A stretch of DNA of 64,000 nt from Ga0077555 sp963761475 (GCA_963761475.1 CAVXGT010000013.1:62001-126000), one strand, 5' to 3'. Counted from the stretch's first letter, positions 17,411 through 27,534 are shown. Notes: generated by a model from the sequence alone, not told the origin. A program made the numbers and translations.

Positions 17411-18877
17411 ATGAAAAGGCTTGCACTGAGTTCTCTTAGCTGCTTGAGGCACTTTGGAATGACACTATTCTCGGGCCTTGCAAGTCACCATGCCGTACGT
17501 CGGCAGAGGGTTTCGTTGCGATCGCAGCGGATGTTGGCTGGCGGCCAATCCAGGATTTGCGGCGTACTTGGGGGCTTGTCTCTGTGCGTCATGGCGACGC
17601 TGGGCGCGACGTCCGCTGCCAGGGCGCAAGGCACGCCCGACTGGGCGCGAAAGATCTTCGGCAATCCGGCTTCGGCTTATTCGACAGATCGGGCACGGGA
17701 AGCGCGTCCTGAAGCCGAGCTCGAGGATTTGAGGACGGGTGATCTGCCGCTGCGCAGCGAACAGATGCTCAAGGATCTCGATATCGCCTACGGGCGTTAC
17801 AAAATTATCGCCAAACGGGGCGGTTGGCCTCAGATCCCCACCAGCCGCATGATCCGTCCCGGTGACGACGACGACCGCGTGCCGATCGTTCGCAAGCGGC
17901 TGCAGGCCACGGGTGAATACAGGTCGGACGGGTCCTACCAGAGCTTCAACTACGATGGCCAATTGGAGGCGGCCGTGCGTCGCTTCCAGGCGCGGCACGG
18001 CCTGGTCATCAATGGGCGAGTCGACCGGCCCACGATTGCAGCCATGAATGTGCCTGTGCAGGCACGGCTGGCGCAGATCAAGCTCAATTACGACCGGATC
18101 GCAGCCCTCCTCGACAGCTTCCGTCACGAGCAGCGCTACCTGCTGGTCAATGTGCCCGCCTACCAGCTCGAGGCCGTGGAGAATGGCAAGGTCGCCCAGC
18201 GCCATCGCGTGATTGCCGGGCGGCCCGGGCGGGACACGCCGGTGGTGCGTGCTGAGGTGCGGGCCCTCAACTTCTTCCCCTATTGGCGCGTACCCGACAG
18301 TGTCGCGAAGCTCGACGTTGCCCCGCGACTGGTCAAAGAGCCGGGTTATCTGCAGAAGGAGCAGATCCGGGTACTCAGCGACAACTACAATGGGCCGGAG
18401 GTCGACGCCTCGCGCATCGACTGGTCGCAGTTCGACCCCAAGACGACGAAGCTGCGCCAAGACCCCGGTCCTCAGAACGCGCTTGGCTTGGTGCGGCTCG
18501 ACATGCCGAACGAGCATGGCGTCTACATGCACGACACGCCGATGAAGCCGCTCTTCAAGCGGGCACACCGCGCGTTCAGCGCCGGTTGCGTGCGGGTGCA
18601 GAACGTCTTCGACCTGGCTGCCTGGGTTGCCAACGGCGACCAAGGGCTCGATCGTCGCCGGGTGGATGATATCCTGCAGGCCGGCCAACCCGTGGACATT
18701 ACGTTGGCGCAGACGGTGCCGGTCTATTTCGCTTACATTACGGCCTGGGCCGAGCCGGGCGGGCAGGCTGAGTTCCGTCCCGACATCTATGGCCGCGACG
18801 GCATGCAGGAACTGTCGACCGATCGCGAACGGGATCCCGATGCGCCACCGCCGCCGACGCAAAGCTTTGCGCCGTGA
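17411..18877 (+). CDS. L,D-transpeptidase, YcbB/LdtD-like
   Basis: Periplasmic peptidoglycan cross-linking enzyme forming 3-3 (DAP-DAP) links. A long basic N-terminus leads to a hydrophobic segment (ICGVLGGLSLCVMATLGATS) and a cleavage region. A peptidoglycan-binding domain follows (VRRFQARHGLVINGRVDRPT, residues ~190-215). The YkuD catalytic domain comes next, with HGVYMHDTP and the nucleophile in FSAGCVRVQN. The total length of 488 fits YcbB. The start is uncertain: ATG at 17411 gives a long leader and ATG at 17531 a more normal signal peptide; neither has a clear Shine-Dalgarno. A second, much smaller L,D-transpeptidase lies at 51471. Confidence 0.9.
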   Translation: MKRLALSSLSCLRHFGMTLFSGLASHHAVRRQRVSLRSQRMLAGGQSRICGVLGGLSLCVMATLGATSAARAQGTPDWARKIFGNPASAYSTDRAREARPEAELEDLRTGDLPLRSEQMLKDLDIAYGRYKIIAKRGGWPQIPTSRMIRPGDDDDRVPIVRKRLQATGEYRSDGSYQSFNYDGQLEAAVRRFQARHGLVINGRVDRPTIAAMNVPVQARLAQIKLNYDRIAALLDSFRHEQRYLLVNVPAYQLEAVENGKVAQRHRVIAGRPGRDTPVVRAEVRALNFFPYWRVPDSVAKLDVAPRLVKEPGYLQKEQIRVLSDNYNGPEVDASRIDWSQFDPKTTKLRQDPGPQNALGLVRLDMPNEHGVYMHDTPMKPLFKRAHRAFSAGCVRVQNVFDLAAWVANGDQGLDRRRVDDILQAGQPVDITLAQTVPVYFAYITAWAEPGGQAEFRPDIYGRDGMQELSTDRERDPDAPPPPTQSFAP

Positions 18878-18978
18878 AGGCCGACTGACGCCCTTCTTGG
18901 CGCAGCCTGTCGGGCTTATGGAACGCTGCCCGTTGCCGGCGATGTTGGCCTGCTGCAACGGCTGGATGGTTCCCGAAC

Positions 18979-20562
18979 ATGCGACAAGGTGATCACAACG
19001 AGGCGTCGGACGATCAAGCCGAGATCCTGACCTACCTCCAGACACCGTCGACCTTCGGCCACGCTGTCGGTGACGTGCACGTCCGCGAGACACACGGCGC
19101 CTATGTCGTTCTGGCTGGTGATTACGCCTACAAGCTCAAGCGGGCGGTGGCGTTCTCCTACATGGATTTCTCGACGCTCGAGAAACGTCGCGCGGCGCTC
19201 CTGAGCGAACTTGCCATCAACAGCCGTTTCGCCCCGGACCTCTACCTCGAGGTTCTTGCCGTCGTACGTCGCGCGGATGGAGGCTTCGCCCTCGGTGGCG
19301 CGGGCGTGCCAGTGGAATGGGTGCTGCGGATGCGGCGCTTCGATGAAAGCCTCCTGTTCAGCGCGCTCGCCAAGGCGGGGCGGCTGGATGATGCCACGCT
19401 CAAGGCTCTGGCCGACACTATTGTTGCGAGCCACACGGCCTCGCCCGTTCATCGCGGTAACGGCGCTTTCTCTCGCAGTGGGCAGATCAGTCGGCGCCTC
19501 CTCAGCGGCCTCCGGCAGTGCGGGTTAGGGTCGGTGGCGCACGTTCTCGATGACCTCGACGGCCGGTTGGAAAGCGCAGCGGCTCGGTCTGAGGTCATTA
19601 TCGAGCAGCGGGGAAAAGAGGGTTTCGTTCGCCGTTGTCATGGCGATCTGCACTTGCGCAATATCGTGATGTGGGAGGGGCGGCCAACGCTGTTCGACGC
19701 GCTGGAGTTCGACGAGGGTTTGGCGACCGTCGATACCCTCTACGATCTTGCATTCTTGTTGATGGATCTCGACCACGTCGGCCATCGCCGCGGCGCCAAC
19801 CTTGTGCTCAATCGCTATCTTTGGCGCCACGATCAACGCTGTGACCTGAAGGGATTGGCAGCGTTGCCGTTGTTCCTTGCGCAGCGCTGCCTGGTTCGGG
19901 CTCTGGTGACGGCTCAGCATGCGCGCCAGGCGCACCATTCAGGCGGCGCGTTCGGCGTCGAGGCCGAGTTGGGCGAAGCGCGCTCGTATCTCCTCCGCGC
20001 GCACCAGCTCCTGGTGCCCATGCCGGCGCGCCTCATTGCGGTGGGTGGTTTTTCCGGCACCGGCAAATCAACGCTTGCCGCAGCACTTGCTCCAGACCTT
20101 GCCGTGGCGCCTGGGGCGCTGCACCTGCGGTCCGATCTGGAGCGCAAGGCGATGTTCGATGCGGAGGAAACGACGAGGCTGCCGGCTGAGAGCTATGGGC
20201 TGCAAGCGAGCGCGGACGTCTATGCGCGGCTCTTCGACAAGGCGCGCGTGGCGTTGATGGCGGGGCAGACCACTGTGATCGACGCCGTGTTCGCCAACGC
20301 AGAAGAGCGTGCAGAGGTGGAAACGCTCGCACATCGGTGCGGGGTTGCATTTACCGGTCTGTGGCTCGACGCGCCCATGGCAGTTGCGCGGCAGCGTGTG
20401 GCGTTGCGGCACGGGGATGCCTCGGACGCCGACGTTGGGGTTGTCGATCGTCAATTCTCGACCGGCACGGGATCGACGGAATGGAACACCATCGCGGCCG
20501 GGGGTGCACCGGAACAGACGCTGGATGCTGCCCGTGACATCATGGCCGGAGCTACCAGCTGA
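18979..20562 (+). CDS. Bifunctional APH-type kinase / AAA ATP-binding protein
   Basis: A 527-residue two-domain protein. The N-terminal ~310 residues have the aminoglycoside-phosphotransferase (APH) fold, with the catalytic loop CHGDLHLRNIVMW and metal-binding FDALEFDE. The C-terminal ~170 residues are a P-loop kinase of the AAA_33/zeta-toxin-like group, with Walker A VGGFSGTGKSTLAAAL (around residue 357). This fusion is widespread in proteobacteria, often annotated as gluconokinase- or aminoglycoside-kinase-like, and its substrate is unknown. Antibiotic resistance should not be inferred. The gene is convergent with glnE, the two stops being 21 bp apart. Confidence 0.88.
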   Translation: MRQGDHNEASDDQAEILTYLQTPSTFGHAVGDVHVRETHGAYVVLAGDYAYKLKRAVAFSYMDFSTLEKRRAALLSELAINSRFAPDLYLEVLAVVRRADGGFALGGAGVPVEWVLRMRRFDESLLFSALAKAGRLDDATLKALADTIVASHTASPVHRGNGAFSRSGQISRRLLSGLRQCGLGSVAHVLDDLDGRLESAAARSEVIIEQRGKEGFVRRCHGDLHLRNIVMWEGRPTLFDALEFDEGLATVDTLYDLAFLLMDLDHVGHRRGANLVLNRYLWRHDQRCDLKGLAALPLFLAQRCLVRALVTAQHARQAHHSGGAFGVEAELGEARSYLLRAHQLLVPMPARLIAVGGFSGTGKSTLAAALAPDLAVAPGALHLRSDLERKAMFDAEETTRLPAESYGLQASADVYARLFDKARVALMAGQTTVIDAVFANAEERAEVETLAHRCGVAFTGLWLDAPMAVARQRVALRHGDASDADVGVVDRQFSTGTGSTEWNTIAAGGAPEQTLDAARDIMAGATS

Positions 20563-20583
20563 CGCGCTCAACGGCGCGAGCAG

Positions 20584-23550
20584 TCATTGCACCAGCGCGT
20601 CGAATAGGCTCTTCACCTCGCCAAGCGTTTCGCGCAGCATGGCCTCTAGACGCGGGAAATCCGGCACCTCTCCAACTTCTGCCAACAGTGCCTTCAGACC
20701 GTCCGGCGCCTTTTCCGGCACGAATGGACCGTCGAGGGTCAGGCGCAGGACCTGGGTCAGATTGTTCACCAGGGTTGCTGCTCGGATCAGGATATCGGCG
20801 TCTTCGGGTCCAATGGCGCCCACGGCTGCGAGACGGGAGAGCGCATCGACCGTGGTGGGGCTCAGCACGTCGGGATGATCGGCGGCCGTTACGAGCTGCA
20901 GATACTGGGCAATGAATTCGAGATCGACGAGGCCGCCGCGCACCTGCTTCAATTCCCATAGGTTGTCGGTGCCTTTCTCCTTCTCGATCAAGGCCCGCAT
21001 TTCGCGGACGTCGGCTGCCGTCTTGGCCCGATCACGCTGGGTTGTGAGGACATTGTGGATGGTGGCCTCGACCTTGGCTTTCAGATCCGGCGCGCCGGCG
21101 ACGACCCGCGCGCGGGTTAACGCCATGTGCTCCCACGTCCATGCCTGAGTGGACTGATAGTCGATGAAGCTCGATAACTGCGTTGCTACCGGGCCCTTCT
21201 GGCCGGACGGGCGCAGGCGCATATCCACTTCGTAGAGCTGGCCTTCAGCGGTCGGTACCGATAGGGCCGAGATCAGGCGTTGGGTGTAGCGGGCATAGTA
21301 CTGGCTGGCAGCCAAGGGACGCTCGCCGTCGGACTGGGTTGCCTCCGGGTCAAAATCATAAATTACGATCAGGTCGAGGTCGGAGCCTGCAGTCATCTCG
21401 CGGCCACCGAGCTTGCCCATCGCGATGACGACGGCGGCTCCAGATGGAACACGGCCGTGTGCGCGCTGGAGTTCGCCGTTCACACGCCCGGCAAGGGCTT
21501 GGATGAGATGGCAGGCCAGGGACGCATAGGCGCCGCCGGCTTGGCCCGCCGAAACAGAGCCCGAGAGCACCCTCACGCCGATGAGGAAAGCCTGCTCCGA
21601 TCCTATGACGCGGGCCAGGTCGAGGGCTTCCTGCATGTCGTCGCCCTCCCCGATGCCGGCTTCGACGATGCGGGAGAGCGCCTCGTCATCGGGGATGGTG
21701 CCGAAGAATCCAGGATCGAGCACGGCATCGAGGATGCGGCGGCGGCGACCGAGGATGCGGGCCAGGCGCGGCGCGGTACCCATGATGTTGGCGACAAGGC
21801 GGAGCAGGGAGGGGTTGGCTTTCAACAGCGAGAAAAGCTGCACACCCGATGGCAATTCCTGCAGGAAGCGGTCGAAGGCTGCAAGCGCGCCGTCGGGATC
21901 GGCCGTGCGTGACAGGGCCTCGATCAGCAGGGGCTGGACTTCGGTCAGCAATTCGCGGGCGCGGGACGAGCGGACGGCCCGGTAGCGTCCGTGATGCCAG
22001 GCGCGGACGGCGGCGATGGTATCTACGGGACGCTCGTAGCCCATGGCGGCGAGCGTCTTGACGGTGTCGGGATCGTCCTGCTCGCCGGCAAACACCATGT
22101 TGGCTCCGGCGGCAGTGAGCTCGGGTGTTGCCTCGAAGAGCGCCGCGTAGTGGGATTGAACTCGTTCGAGGCGTTGGACGAGGGCTTCGGCAAAGGCCGA
22201 GGTGGTGGGATAGGCGGAAAAGTGGGCGAGGCGTTCGAGATCCTCATCAGAGCTTGGCAGCGTCTGCGTCTGCTCATCGGCCAACATTTGCAAGCGGTGC
22301 TCGACGGTGCGCAGGAAACGATAGGCCTCGGAGAGGTCGTCGACGACGTGCGGCTCGATCCAACCGCGTTCGGCCAATCGGGCCAGCGCCTCGAGCGTGG
22401 TCGAGACGCGAAGATCCGTCTGCCGGCCACCGGCAATGAGTTGTTGGGTCTGTACGAAGAATTCGATTTCGCGGATGCCGCCACGGCCGAGCTTGATGTT
22501 GTGGCCAGCGACCCCAATGGTGCCAAAGCCCTTGAAAGCATGGATCTGGCGTTTCATGGCGTGGATGTCGGCGATGGCCGCGAAGTCGAGGTATTTGCGC
22601 CAGATGAACGGTGCGAGCTCGCTCAGGAACGCCTTGCCGCTCTCGAGGTCCCCTGCGATCGGGCGCGCCTTGATGAACGCGGCGCGTTCCCAGTTCTGGC
22701 CGAAGCTTTCGTAGTAGTTGAGGGCTGAATCGAATCCGATCGCGACCTGGGTCGCGCCGGGATCGGGGCGCAGGCGCAGGTCCGTGCGAAAGACATAGCC
22801 GTCCGCCGTGCGCTCCTGCATCAGCTTAACGATGTCGCGGGTTAGGCGTACGAAGAACGATTGCATCTCTAGCCCGTCCTTCAATCGCGCCTTCTGGGGA
22901 TCGAAAAACACGACGAGGTCGATGTCGCTCGAATAGTTGAGTTCGCGGGCGCCGTGCTTGCCCATGGCGATTACGATGAAGCCTGATCCACGATCGGGGC
23001 GATCGTCGTCATCGTTCTCCGCTGCAAGCCAGTCACCGCGCATCTTGGCTCGCTCAAAGAGGAACGCGGTGGCGGCATCGACAGCGGCGTCGGCGGTTGC
23101 CGTCAGGGCGTTTGTGACCTCCATGATCGGCCAGACGCCGCCGAGATCGCACAATGCAATCAGCAGCGCCATTTCCGCCTTGAACCGGCGCAGGAGCTGC
23201 ATGGCATCGTTAATGTTGGGGGCCTGTCTGGTGGCTTCGCTCATCTGCGCGATGAGGGACTTCATGTGGGCATGGGGCTCGCATTCGAGGAGGCGCACGG
23301 CACGCGCTGGGTCCAGTCGAAGCAGGCCTGAGAGATAGGGTGAGCAGGTCAGGATTCCAGAGAGTATGGCTGCGACTGATGGCGTCTCTATGTGGCGGGC
23401 CAGTCGTGCTTTCACATCATCATCGGTGGTCTCGGCGATGAGGTCGTCGAGCAGGAGACGAGCGCGGTCGGGCTCGTGAGGGGCAGGTGCGGCCTTGAAC
23501 GTGGCGTGGAGGGCGATCGGCGCCGGTGGCGTATCCTTCGTCATCGTCAT
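20584..23550 (-). CDS. glnE: Bifunctional glutamine synthetase adenylyltransferase/deadenylyltransferase
   Basis: GlnE adjusts glutamine synthetase activity by adding or removing AMP in response to PII and nitrogen status. About 988 residues, with two nucleotidyltransferase domains typical of the family. The N-terminal deadenylylating domain has YSSDIDLVVFFD and the C-terminal adenylylating domain has AGSDLDLIVIYDFD; both Asp pairs are intact. Each is followed by a helical PII-uridylyltransferase-like region. ATG at 23550 is supported by GGGGAAG upstream; alternatives are 23589 and 23544, and the frame is open to 23634. It sits directly behind the two-component pair, 98 bp from the kinase stop, and may be the last gene of that transcript. 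Confidence 0.96.
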   Translation of the reverse strand: MTMTKDTPPAPIALHATFKAAPAPHEPDRARLLLDDLIAETTDDDVKARLARHIETPSVAAILSGILTCSPYLSGLLRLDPARAVRLLECEPHAHMKSLIAQMSEATRQAPNINDAMQLLRRFKAEMALLIALCDLGGVWPIMEVTNALTATADAAVDAATAFLFERAKMRGDWLAAENDDDDRPDRGSGFIVIAMGKHGARELNYSSDIDLVVFFDPQKARLKDGLEMQSFFVRLTRDIVKLMQERTADGYVFRTDLRLRPDPGATQVAIGFDSALNYYESFGQNWERAAFIKARPIAGDLESGKAFLSELAPFIWRKYLDFAAIADIHAMKRQIHAFKGFGTIGVAGHNIKLGRGGIREIEFFVQTQQLIAGGRQTDLRVSTTLEALARLAERGWIEPHVVDDLSEAYRFLRTVEHRLQMLADEQTQTLPSSDEDLERLAHFSAYPTTSAFAEALVQRLERVQSHYAALFEATPELTAAGANMVFAGEQDDPDTVKTLAAMGYERPVDTIAAVRAWHHGRYRAVRSSRARELLTEVQPLLIEALSRTADPDGALAAFDRFLQELPSGVQLFSLLKANPSLLRLVANIMGTAPRLARILGRRRRILDAVLDPGFFGTIPDDEALSRIVEAGIGEGDDMQEALDLARVIGSEQAFLIGVRVLSGSVSAGQAGGAYASLACHLIQALAGRVNGELQRAHGRVPSGAAVVIAMGKLGGREMTAGSDLDLIVIYDFDPEATQSDGERPLAASQYYARYTQRLISALSVPTAEGQLYEVDMRLRPSGQKGPVATQLSSFIDYQSTQAWTWEHMALTRARVVAGAPDLKAKVEATIHNVLTTQRDRAKTAADVREMRALIEKEKGTDNLWELKQVRGGLVDLEFIAQYLQLVTAADHPDVLSPTTVDALSRLAAVGAIGPEDADILIRAATLVNNLTQVLRLTLDGPFVPEKAPDGLKALLAEVGEVPDFPRLEAMLRETLGEVKSLFDALVQ

Positions 23551-23648
23551 CGTTCCGGCTTCCCCGTGGTGATTTCGTTGCGCCGCCATGCTGACCCTGC
23601 CGCTGCGGTGACGGCTGATGGTGGCTTTGCACACCTTCTGCGCGTTCG

Positions 23649-25145
23649 TCAGCGCGGCGGGACTAGGCGAGCCTCGTGGGTCGAGCCGCCTTCGCTGGTG
23701 GCGGGCAACGCGACCTTCGCTCCGGTCGACGTTGCCACATCCTGCCTGCCGTTTGCGAGGGGCAAGTCCAAGATGACCTTAAGGCCGGGCGCATTGTCGG
23801 CGAGCGTAATGTGTCCGCCGTAGATGCGGGCAACAGCGGCAACGAGGCTCAATCCCAGTCCCGTGCCGGGCTTTGACCGGCTTTGCTCGAGGCGGACAAA
23901 GCGTTTGAGGGCCCGCTCCCGGTCTGCCTCGGGGATGCCGCTGCCTCCGTCTGCGACTGTTACGCGCGCCCAGTTCCCCGAAGTCGATAGAGCGAGGGTG
24001 ATTGCGCCCATCCGTTCCTGTCCGTTCGCTCTTGGGGTTGGGGGCGAACCGTATTTCAGGGCGTTGTCGATCAGATTGGTGAGGGCTTGGCCGATCAGTT
24101 GCCGGTTGGTGACCACGGGCGCTGGGCCTTCGACGTCGAGGCTGAGGGTGAAGCCTGCATCCTCGGCCACGGGCTCGTAGAGTTCGCCGATATCCTTCAT
24201 GAGTGCTGCGAGGTCGAGCTGTTCGTCCTGCTCGGCGGCATTGCCGGCTTCGAGGCGCGCGATCAGGAGAAGTGCATTGAAGGTCTTGATGAGATTGTCT
24301 GCCTCGTCGATGACGTGCTCGAGTCCTTGGCGCCAGGCTGGGCTGCCGTTGGTGTCTCCGAGTGCGGCTTCGGCGCGGTTGCGCAGGCGGTTTAGGGGCG
24401 TGCGCAGGTCGTGGGCGATATTGTCGGAGACTTCGCGCAGACCGGCCATGAGCTGCTCGATGCGTTCGAGCATCTGGTTGAGGCGTGTTGCCAGACGGTC
24501 GAGTTCGTCGGCGGAGCCATCCAGCGGGATTCGGCCGGTGAGGTCGCCTGTCATGATGCGGCTGGTCGCTGCACTCATAGTGTCGATGCGGCCGAGGATA
24601 TGGCGGGAGAGCGCCAAGCCGCCGGCGATGCCCAAGAGCGCCAACACGCCTGCGCCCAGGCCAACTGAGCGGTAGATCGCAAATAGGAGCTCGCGTTGAT
24701 CCTCGATGTCGCGGGCCACCAGTAATGTTCCGTTGCGGTCGAGGTCGATGACGACGCCGGCTGCGGTGCGCGTTGCTTGGCCTGGGACACCCGGAGGGCG
24801 GTAGGAGAACGTTCCGGCGCGGCGACCTTCCGGCAGCAGGGGTATTTCGACGAGGTTGCCTGCGAGGCGACGGCCCTGTTCATCCTCGAGGAGATAGAGG
24901 TCGCTGCCGCGCGGCCGGCTACGTTCTCCGACGGCTGCGACAAGGCCCGCCACACCCGACTTCGCATAGGTCGAGCGCAACGCGCCGATGTCGGCGTCGA
25001 TGGCGCGCGTTGTGGCGCGGGTGAGGCTTTCGTTGGCATGCCAGCCAACCAGCGCGATCACGCCGGCTGCGACCAGCGAGAGGGCCAGTACGACTGCCAG
25101 GGTGCGGCGAAAGACGGTCGAGCGGATGAGACTGGGCTCAGCCAT
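23649..25145 (-). CDS. Sensor histidine kinase (HAMP, HisKA, HATPase)
   Basis: A 498-residue inner-membrane sensor kinase. The first membrane helix is at ~13-34, a periplasmic domain of ~120 residues follows, and the second helix is at ~160-178. A HAMP domain comes next, then a HisKA domain with the phospho-acceptor His245 in NIAHDLRTPLNRL. The HATPase domain has N-box NLIDNALKYG, the G1 region ADGGSGIPEADRE and G2 GTGLGLSLV. The last ~30 residues are a low-complexity tail. Its ATG overlaps the stop of the response regulator by 8 bp, so the pair is translationally coupled. Being between DegP and glnE suggests an envelope-stress role, but this is inference from context. Confidence 0.92.
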   Translation of the reverse strand: MAEPSLIRSTVFRRTLAVVLALSLVAAGVIALVGWHANESLTRATTRAIDADIGALRSTYAKSGVAGLVAAVGERSRPRGSDLYLLEDEQGRRLAGNLVEIPLLPEGRRAGTFSYRPPGVPGQATRTAAGVVIDLDRNGTLLVARDIEDQRELLFAIYRSVGLGAGVLALLGIAGGLALSRHILGRIDTMSAATSRIMTGDLTGRIPLDGSADELDRLATRLNQMLERIEQLMAGLREVSDNIAHDLRTPLNRLRNRAEAALGDTNGSPAWRQGLEHVIDEADNLIKTFNALLLIARLEAGNAAEQDEQLDLAALMKDIGELYEPVAEDAGFTLSLDVEGPAPVVTNRQLIGQALTNLIDNALKYGSPPTPRANGQERMGAITLALSTSGNWARVTVADGGSGIPEADRERALKRFVRLEQSRSKPGTGLGLSLVAAVARIYGGHITLADNAPGLKVILDLPLANGRQDVATSTGAKVALPATSEGGSTHEARLVPPR

Positions 25146-25812
25146 CGCGAATCATGTAGCCGGCCCCGCGGACGGTATGCAGCAGGGGGATGGGGTAGCC
25201 CTTGTCGATCTTTCCGCGCAGTCGGGAGATGTGCACGTCGATGACGTTGGTTTGCGGATCGAAATGATAATCCCAGACGTTCTCCAGCAGCATGGTTCGG
25301 GTCACGACCTGGCCGGCATTGCGCATGAGGTATTCGAGCAGGCGGAACTCGCGTGGCTGGAGGGCGATGAGATCGCTGCCGCGCTGGACCTTGTGGGTCA
25401 GACGATCGAGGGTCAGATCGCCAACGGTATAGCGGGTCGCGGTTTCATCGGGGGACGCGCGGCGCGCCAGGGCTTCGATCCGGGCCAGGAGCTCCGTCAG
25501 CGCGAATGGCTTGGTGAGGTAGTCATCGCCGCCGGCCTTCAGGCCCTTGACGCGGTCGTCGACCTCACCCAGCGCCGAAAGTATCAGCACGGGTGTTCGT
25601 TCGCCGGCCTGCCGGATGGCCTGTATGACGCTCAGGCCGTCGCGTCCCGGCAACATGCGATCCATGACGATGAGGTCGAATCCACCACTCATCGCCATTT
25701 CGAGGCCGGTCTCGCCGTCGCCGGCCACTTCCGCGAGGTGGCCGCTCTCCCGCAGGCCACGCTGGACGAAATGGGCAATCTCGCGATCATCCTCGACGAT
25801 CAGGACGCGCAT
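25138..25812 (-). CDS. OmpR/PhoB-family response regulator
   Basis: A 224-residue transcription factor. The receiver domain has the acidic pocket VEDD (residues 7-9), phospho-acceptor Asp51 in VMDRMLPGRDG, conserved Ser/Thr in LILSALGE and Lys in YLTKPF. The C-terminal winged-helix domain has LQPREFRLLEYLMRNAGQVV and the recognition region NVIDVHISRLRGKID. It partners the overlapping sensor kinase. The DegP gene lies immediately upstream on the same strand, 21 bp from its present stop (about 170 bp if the DegP frame is corrected), so DegP, regulator and kinase may form one operon. Confidence 0.95.
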   Translation of the reverse strand: MRVLIVEDDREIAHFVQRGLRESGHLAEVAGDGETGLEMAMSGGFDLIVMDRMLPGRDGLSVIQAIRQAGERTPVLILSALGEVDDRVKGLKAGGDDYLTKPFALTELLARIEALARRASPDETATRYTVGDLTLDRLTHKVQRGSDLIALQPREFRLLEYLMRNAGQVVTRTMLLENVWDYHFDPQTNVIDVHISRLRGKIDKGYPIPLLHTVRGAGYMIRDG

Positions 25813-25833
25813 TGTTGGCCTCCAAGGCGTTTG

Positions 25834-27534
25834 TCACGTCTGCCGGTTCGACTCGTCTTGACGTTCCGGCGCTGGCGGTCCGGCTCTTGCCTGTAGCTTT
25901 GGGCGCGCCACGCGTATGGCGCGCCCATTGTTGTCCTGGTCTCGACGGGGATGGAGCCCCGTCGGGCGGTTCGAGCTTAGCTCTACTTGAGCTGGAGCGC
26001 GACGAAGCGAGCGCTGTCGCCCTGCTTGATCCGGAGCAGCACAGCCGTGCGACCAGAACTCTCGCGCCTTCTTGACGCCAGTGGTGACGTCTTCCGGCGC
26101 CTTCGTCGTGACACCTTGCACCTCGAGGATGACGTCACCTTGCTTCAGGCCCTTGGCTGCAGCATCCAATTCGCCATCAACCTCCTTGATGACAACGCCA
26201 CCGCCCTTGCCATTTCGGTCGACAGGCGCTGTTGAGAGCTTGAGGCCGAGGGTTGCCAGATCGGTCGTTTCACCATCGCTCGGCGCAGGAGTGGCAGCGG
26301 CGACCTGGGGATCGCTCGGGAAGGTGCCGAGCTTGACCGAGATATTCTCGGTGCGGCCGTAACGGCTAACTTCCAAGGCGACTGTCTTGCCAGGAGCGAT
26401 TTCTGCGATCTTGCGTGCGAGGTCACGGCTGTTGTCAACTTTTGCGCCATCGACAGCAAGGATCACGTCGCCGGCCTTCAGGGTTGATTTCGAGGCGGGT
26501 CCGTTGGCCGTCACCTCGTTGATCAAGGCGCCGCGCGCTTCCTTGAGGCCAAGGCTTGCGGCCTTGTCGTCGTCGACGCTCTCAATCTTGACGCCCAACC
26601 AGCCGCGACTCACGGTCTTGTTGATGCGCAACTGCTCGATCACGTCTTTGGCTGTTTTTGCAGGTATCGCGAAGGCAATGCCGACGTTACCGCCGGAGGG
26701 GCTGTAGATCGCTGTGTTGACGCCGACCACCTCGCCTTCGAGGTTGAAGGTCGGGCCGCCGGAGTTGCCGCGGTTGACGGCCGCATCGATCTGCATGAAG
26801 TCGTAGGGACCGGAGCCGATGTCGCGGCTGAGAGCCGAGACGATACCCGCTGTCACCGTACCGCCGAGGCCGAACGGATTGCCGACAGCGAGGACCCAAT
26901 CGCCGACGCGGACGGGCTTTTCAGCGAACTTCACGGTCGGAAGCGGCTTCTTTGGGTTCTTGATCTTGAGTAGTGCCACGTCGGTGCGTGGATCGGTGCC
27001 GATCAGCTCGGCCTCGAGTTTTTCATGCTCGTCGAAGCTGACCTCGATCTTGTTGGCATTGGCGATGACGTGGTTGTTGGTCACGACATAGCCGTCCGTC
27101 GAGATCACGAAACCCGAGCCTTGGGCTGCTGCGCGTGGCGTGCGGCCACGGGGTGCGCCACGGAAATCCTTGGGCAGGTTCTTGAAGAACTCATTCAGTG
27201 GGTGATCGTCGGGAAGTTCGGGGAACGCATCGCGACCATTGCCGCGGCCGCGGGCCACGACGTTGGGGGTGCCTCCCGAGGTGACGTGGATGCTGACGAC
27301 GGCAGGGCGCACGCGCTCGACAATATCGGCGAAGCTGAGCGGTGCACGCCCGAATGGTGTCTGGATCGACTGCTGCTCGGCGCGCTGTGCGATTGCCGTT
27401 TGCGGGCTGGCGAGTGTGAGGGCGAGAAGGGCCGCGGCGGACAACATTCCGGCTCCGCCGATGAATTTGGTTACTGGTCGTGAGAGGACCGGCGTCTTTG
27501 TGGTGGCTTGGCTGCGAGAAGGACTTTGGCTCAT
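25834..27534 (-). CDS. DegP/HtrA-family periplasmic serine protease, shifted C-terminus
   Basis: Do-family protease/chaperone. A signal peptide (FIGGAGMLSAAALLALTLAS) precedes the trypsin-like domain with His in VVTNNHVIA, Asp in RTDVALLKI and Ser in NRGNSGGPTF. Two PDZ domains follow (around residues 290-390 and 400-490). The last ~70 residues as written (from EFWSHGCAAPDQ) do not look like HtrA. One base less at about 26057-26058 restores ESGRTAVLLRIKQGDSARFV and a stop at 25983, the normal end of PDZ2. The deposited frame therefore carries a one-base insertion that replaces the final ~25 residues and adds an Arg/Pro-rich tail. Start chosen at ATG 27534 with GAGG upstream; a GTG exists at 27543. 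Confidence 0.9.
   Translation of the reverse strand: MSQSPSRSQATTKTPVLSRPVTKFIGGAGMLSAAALLALTLASPQTAIAQRAEQQSIQTPFGRAPLSFADIVERVRPAVVSIHVTSGGTPNVVARGRGNGRDAFPELPDDHPLNEFFKNLPKDFRGAPRGRTPRAAAQGSGFVISTDGYVVTNNHVIANANKIEVSFDEHEKLEAELIGTDPRTDVALLKIKNPKKPLPTVKFAEKPVRVGDWVLAVGNPFGLGGTVTAGIVSALSRDIGSGPYDFMQIDAAVNRGNSGGPTFNLEGEVVGVNTAIYSPSGGNVGIAFAIPAKTAKDVIEQLRINKTVSRGWLGVKIESVDDDKAASLGLKEARGALINEVTANGPASKSTLKAGDVILAVDGAKVDNSRDLARKIAEIAPGKTVALEVSRYGRTENISVKLGTFPSDPQVAAATPAPSDGETTDLATLGLKLSTAPVDRNGKGGGVVIKEVDGELDAAAKGLKQGDVILEVQGVTTKAPEDVTTGVKKAREFWSHGCAAPDQAGRQRSLRRAPAQVELSSNRPTGLHPRRDQDNNGRAIRVARPKLQARAGPPAPERQDESNRQT

Noticed and set aside
18979..20562. Aminoglycoside resistance gene
   Set aside because: The APH-fold plus P-loop kinase fusion is a widespread housekeeping-type family; the fold alone does not support resistance.
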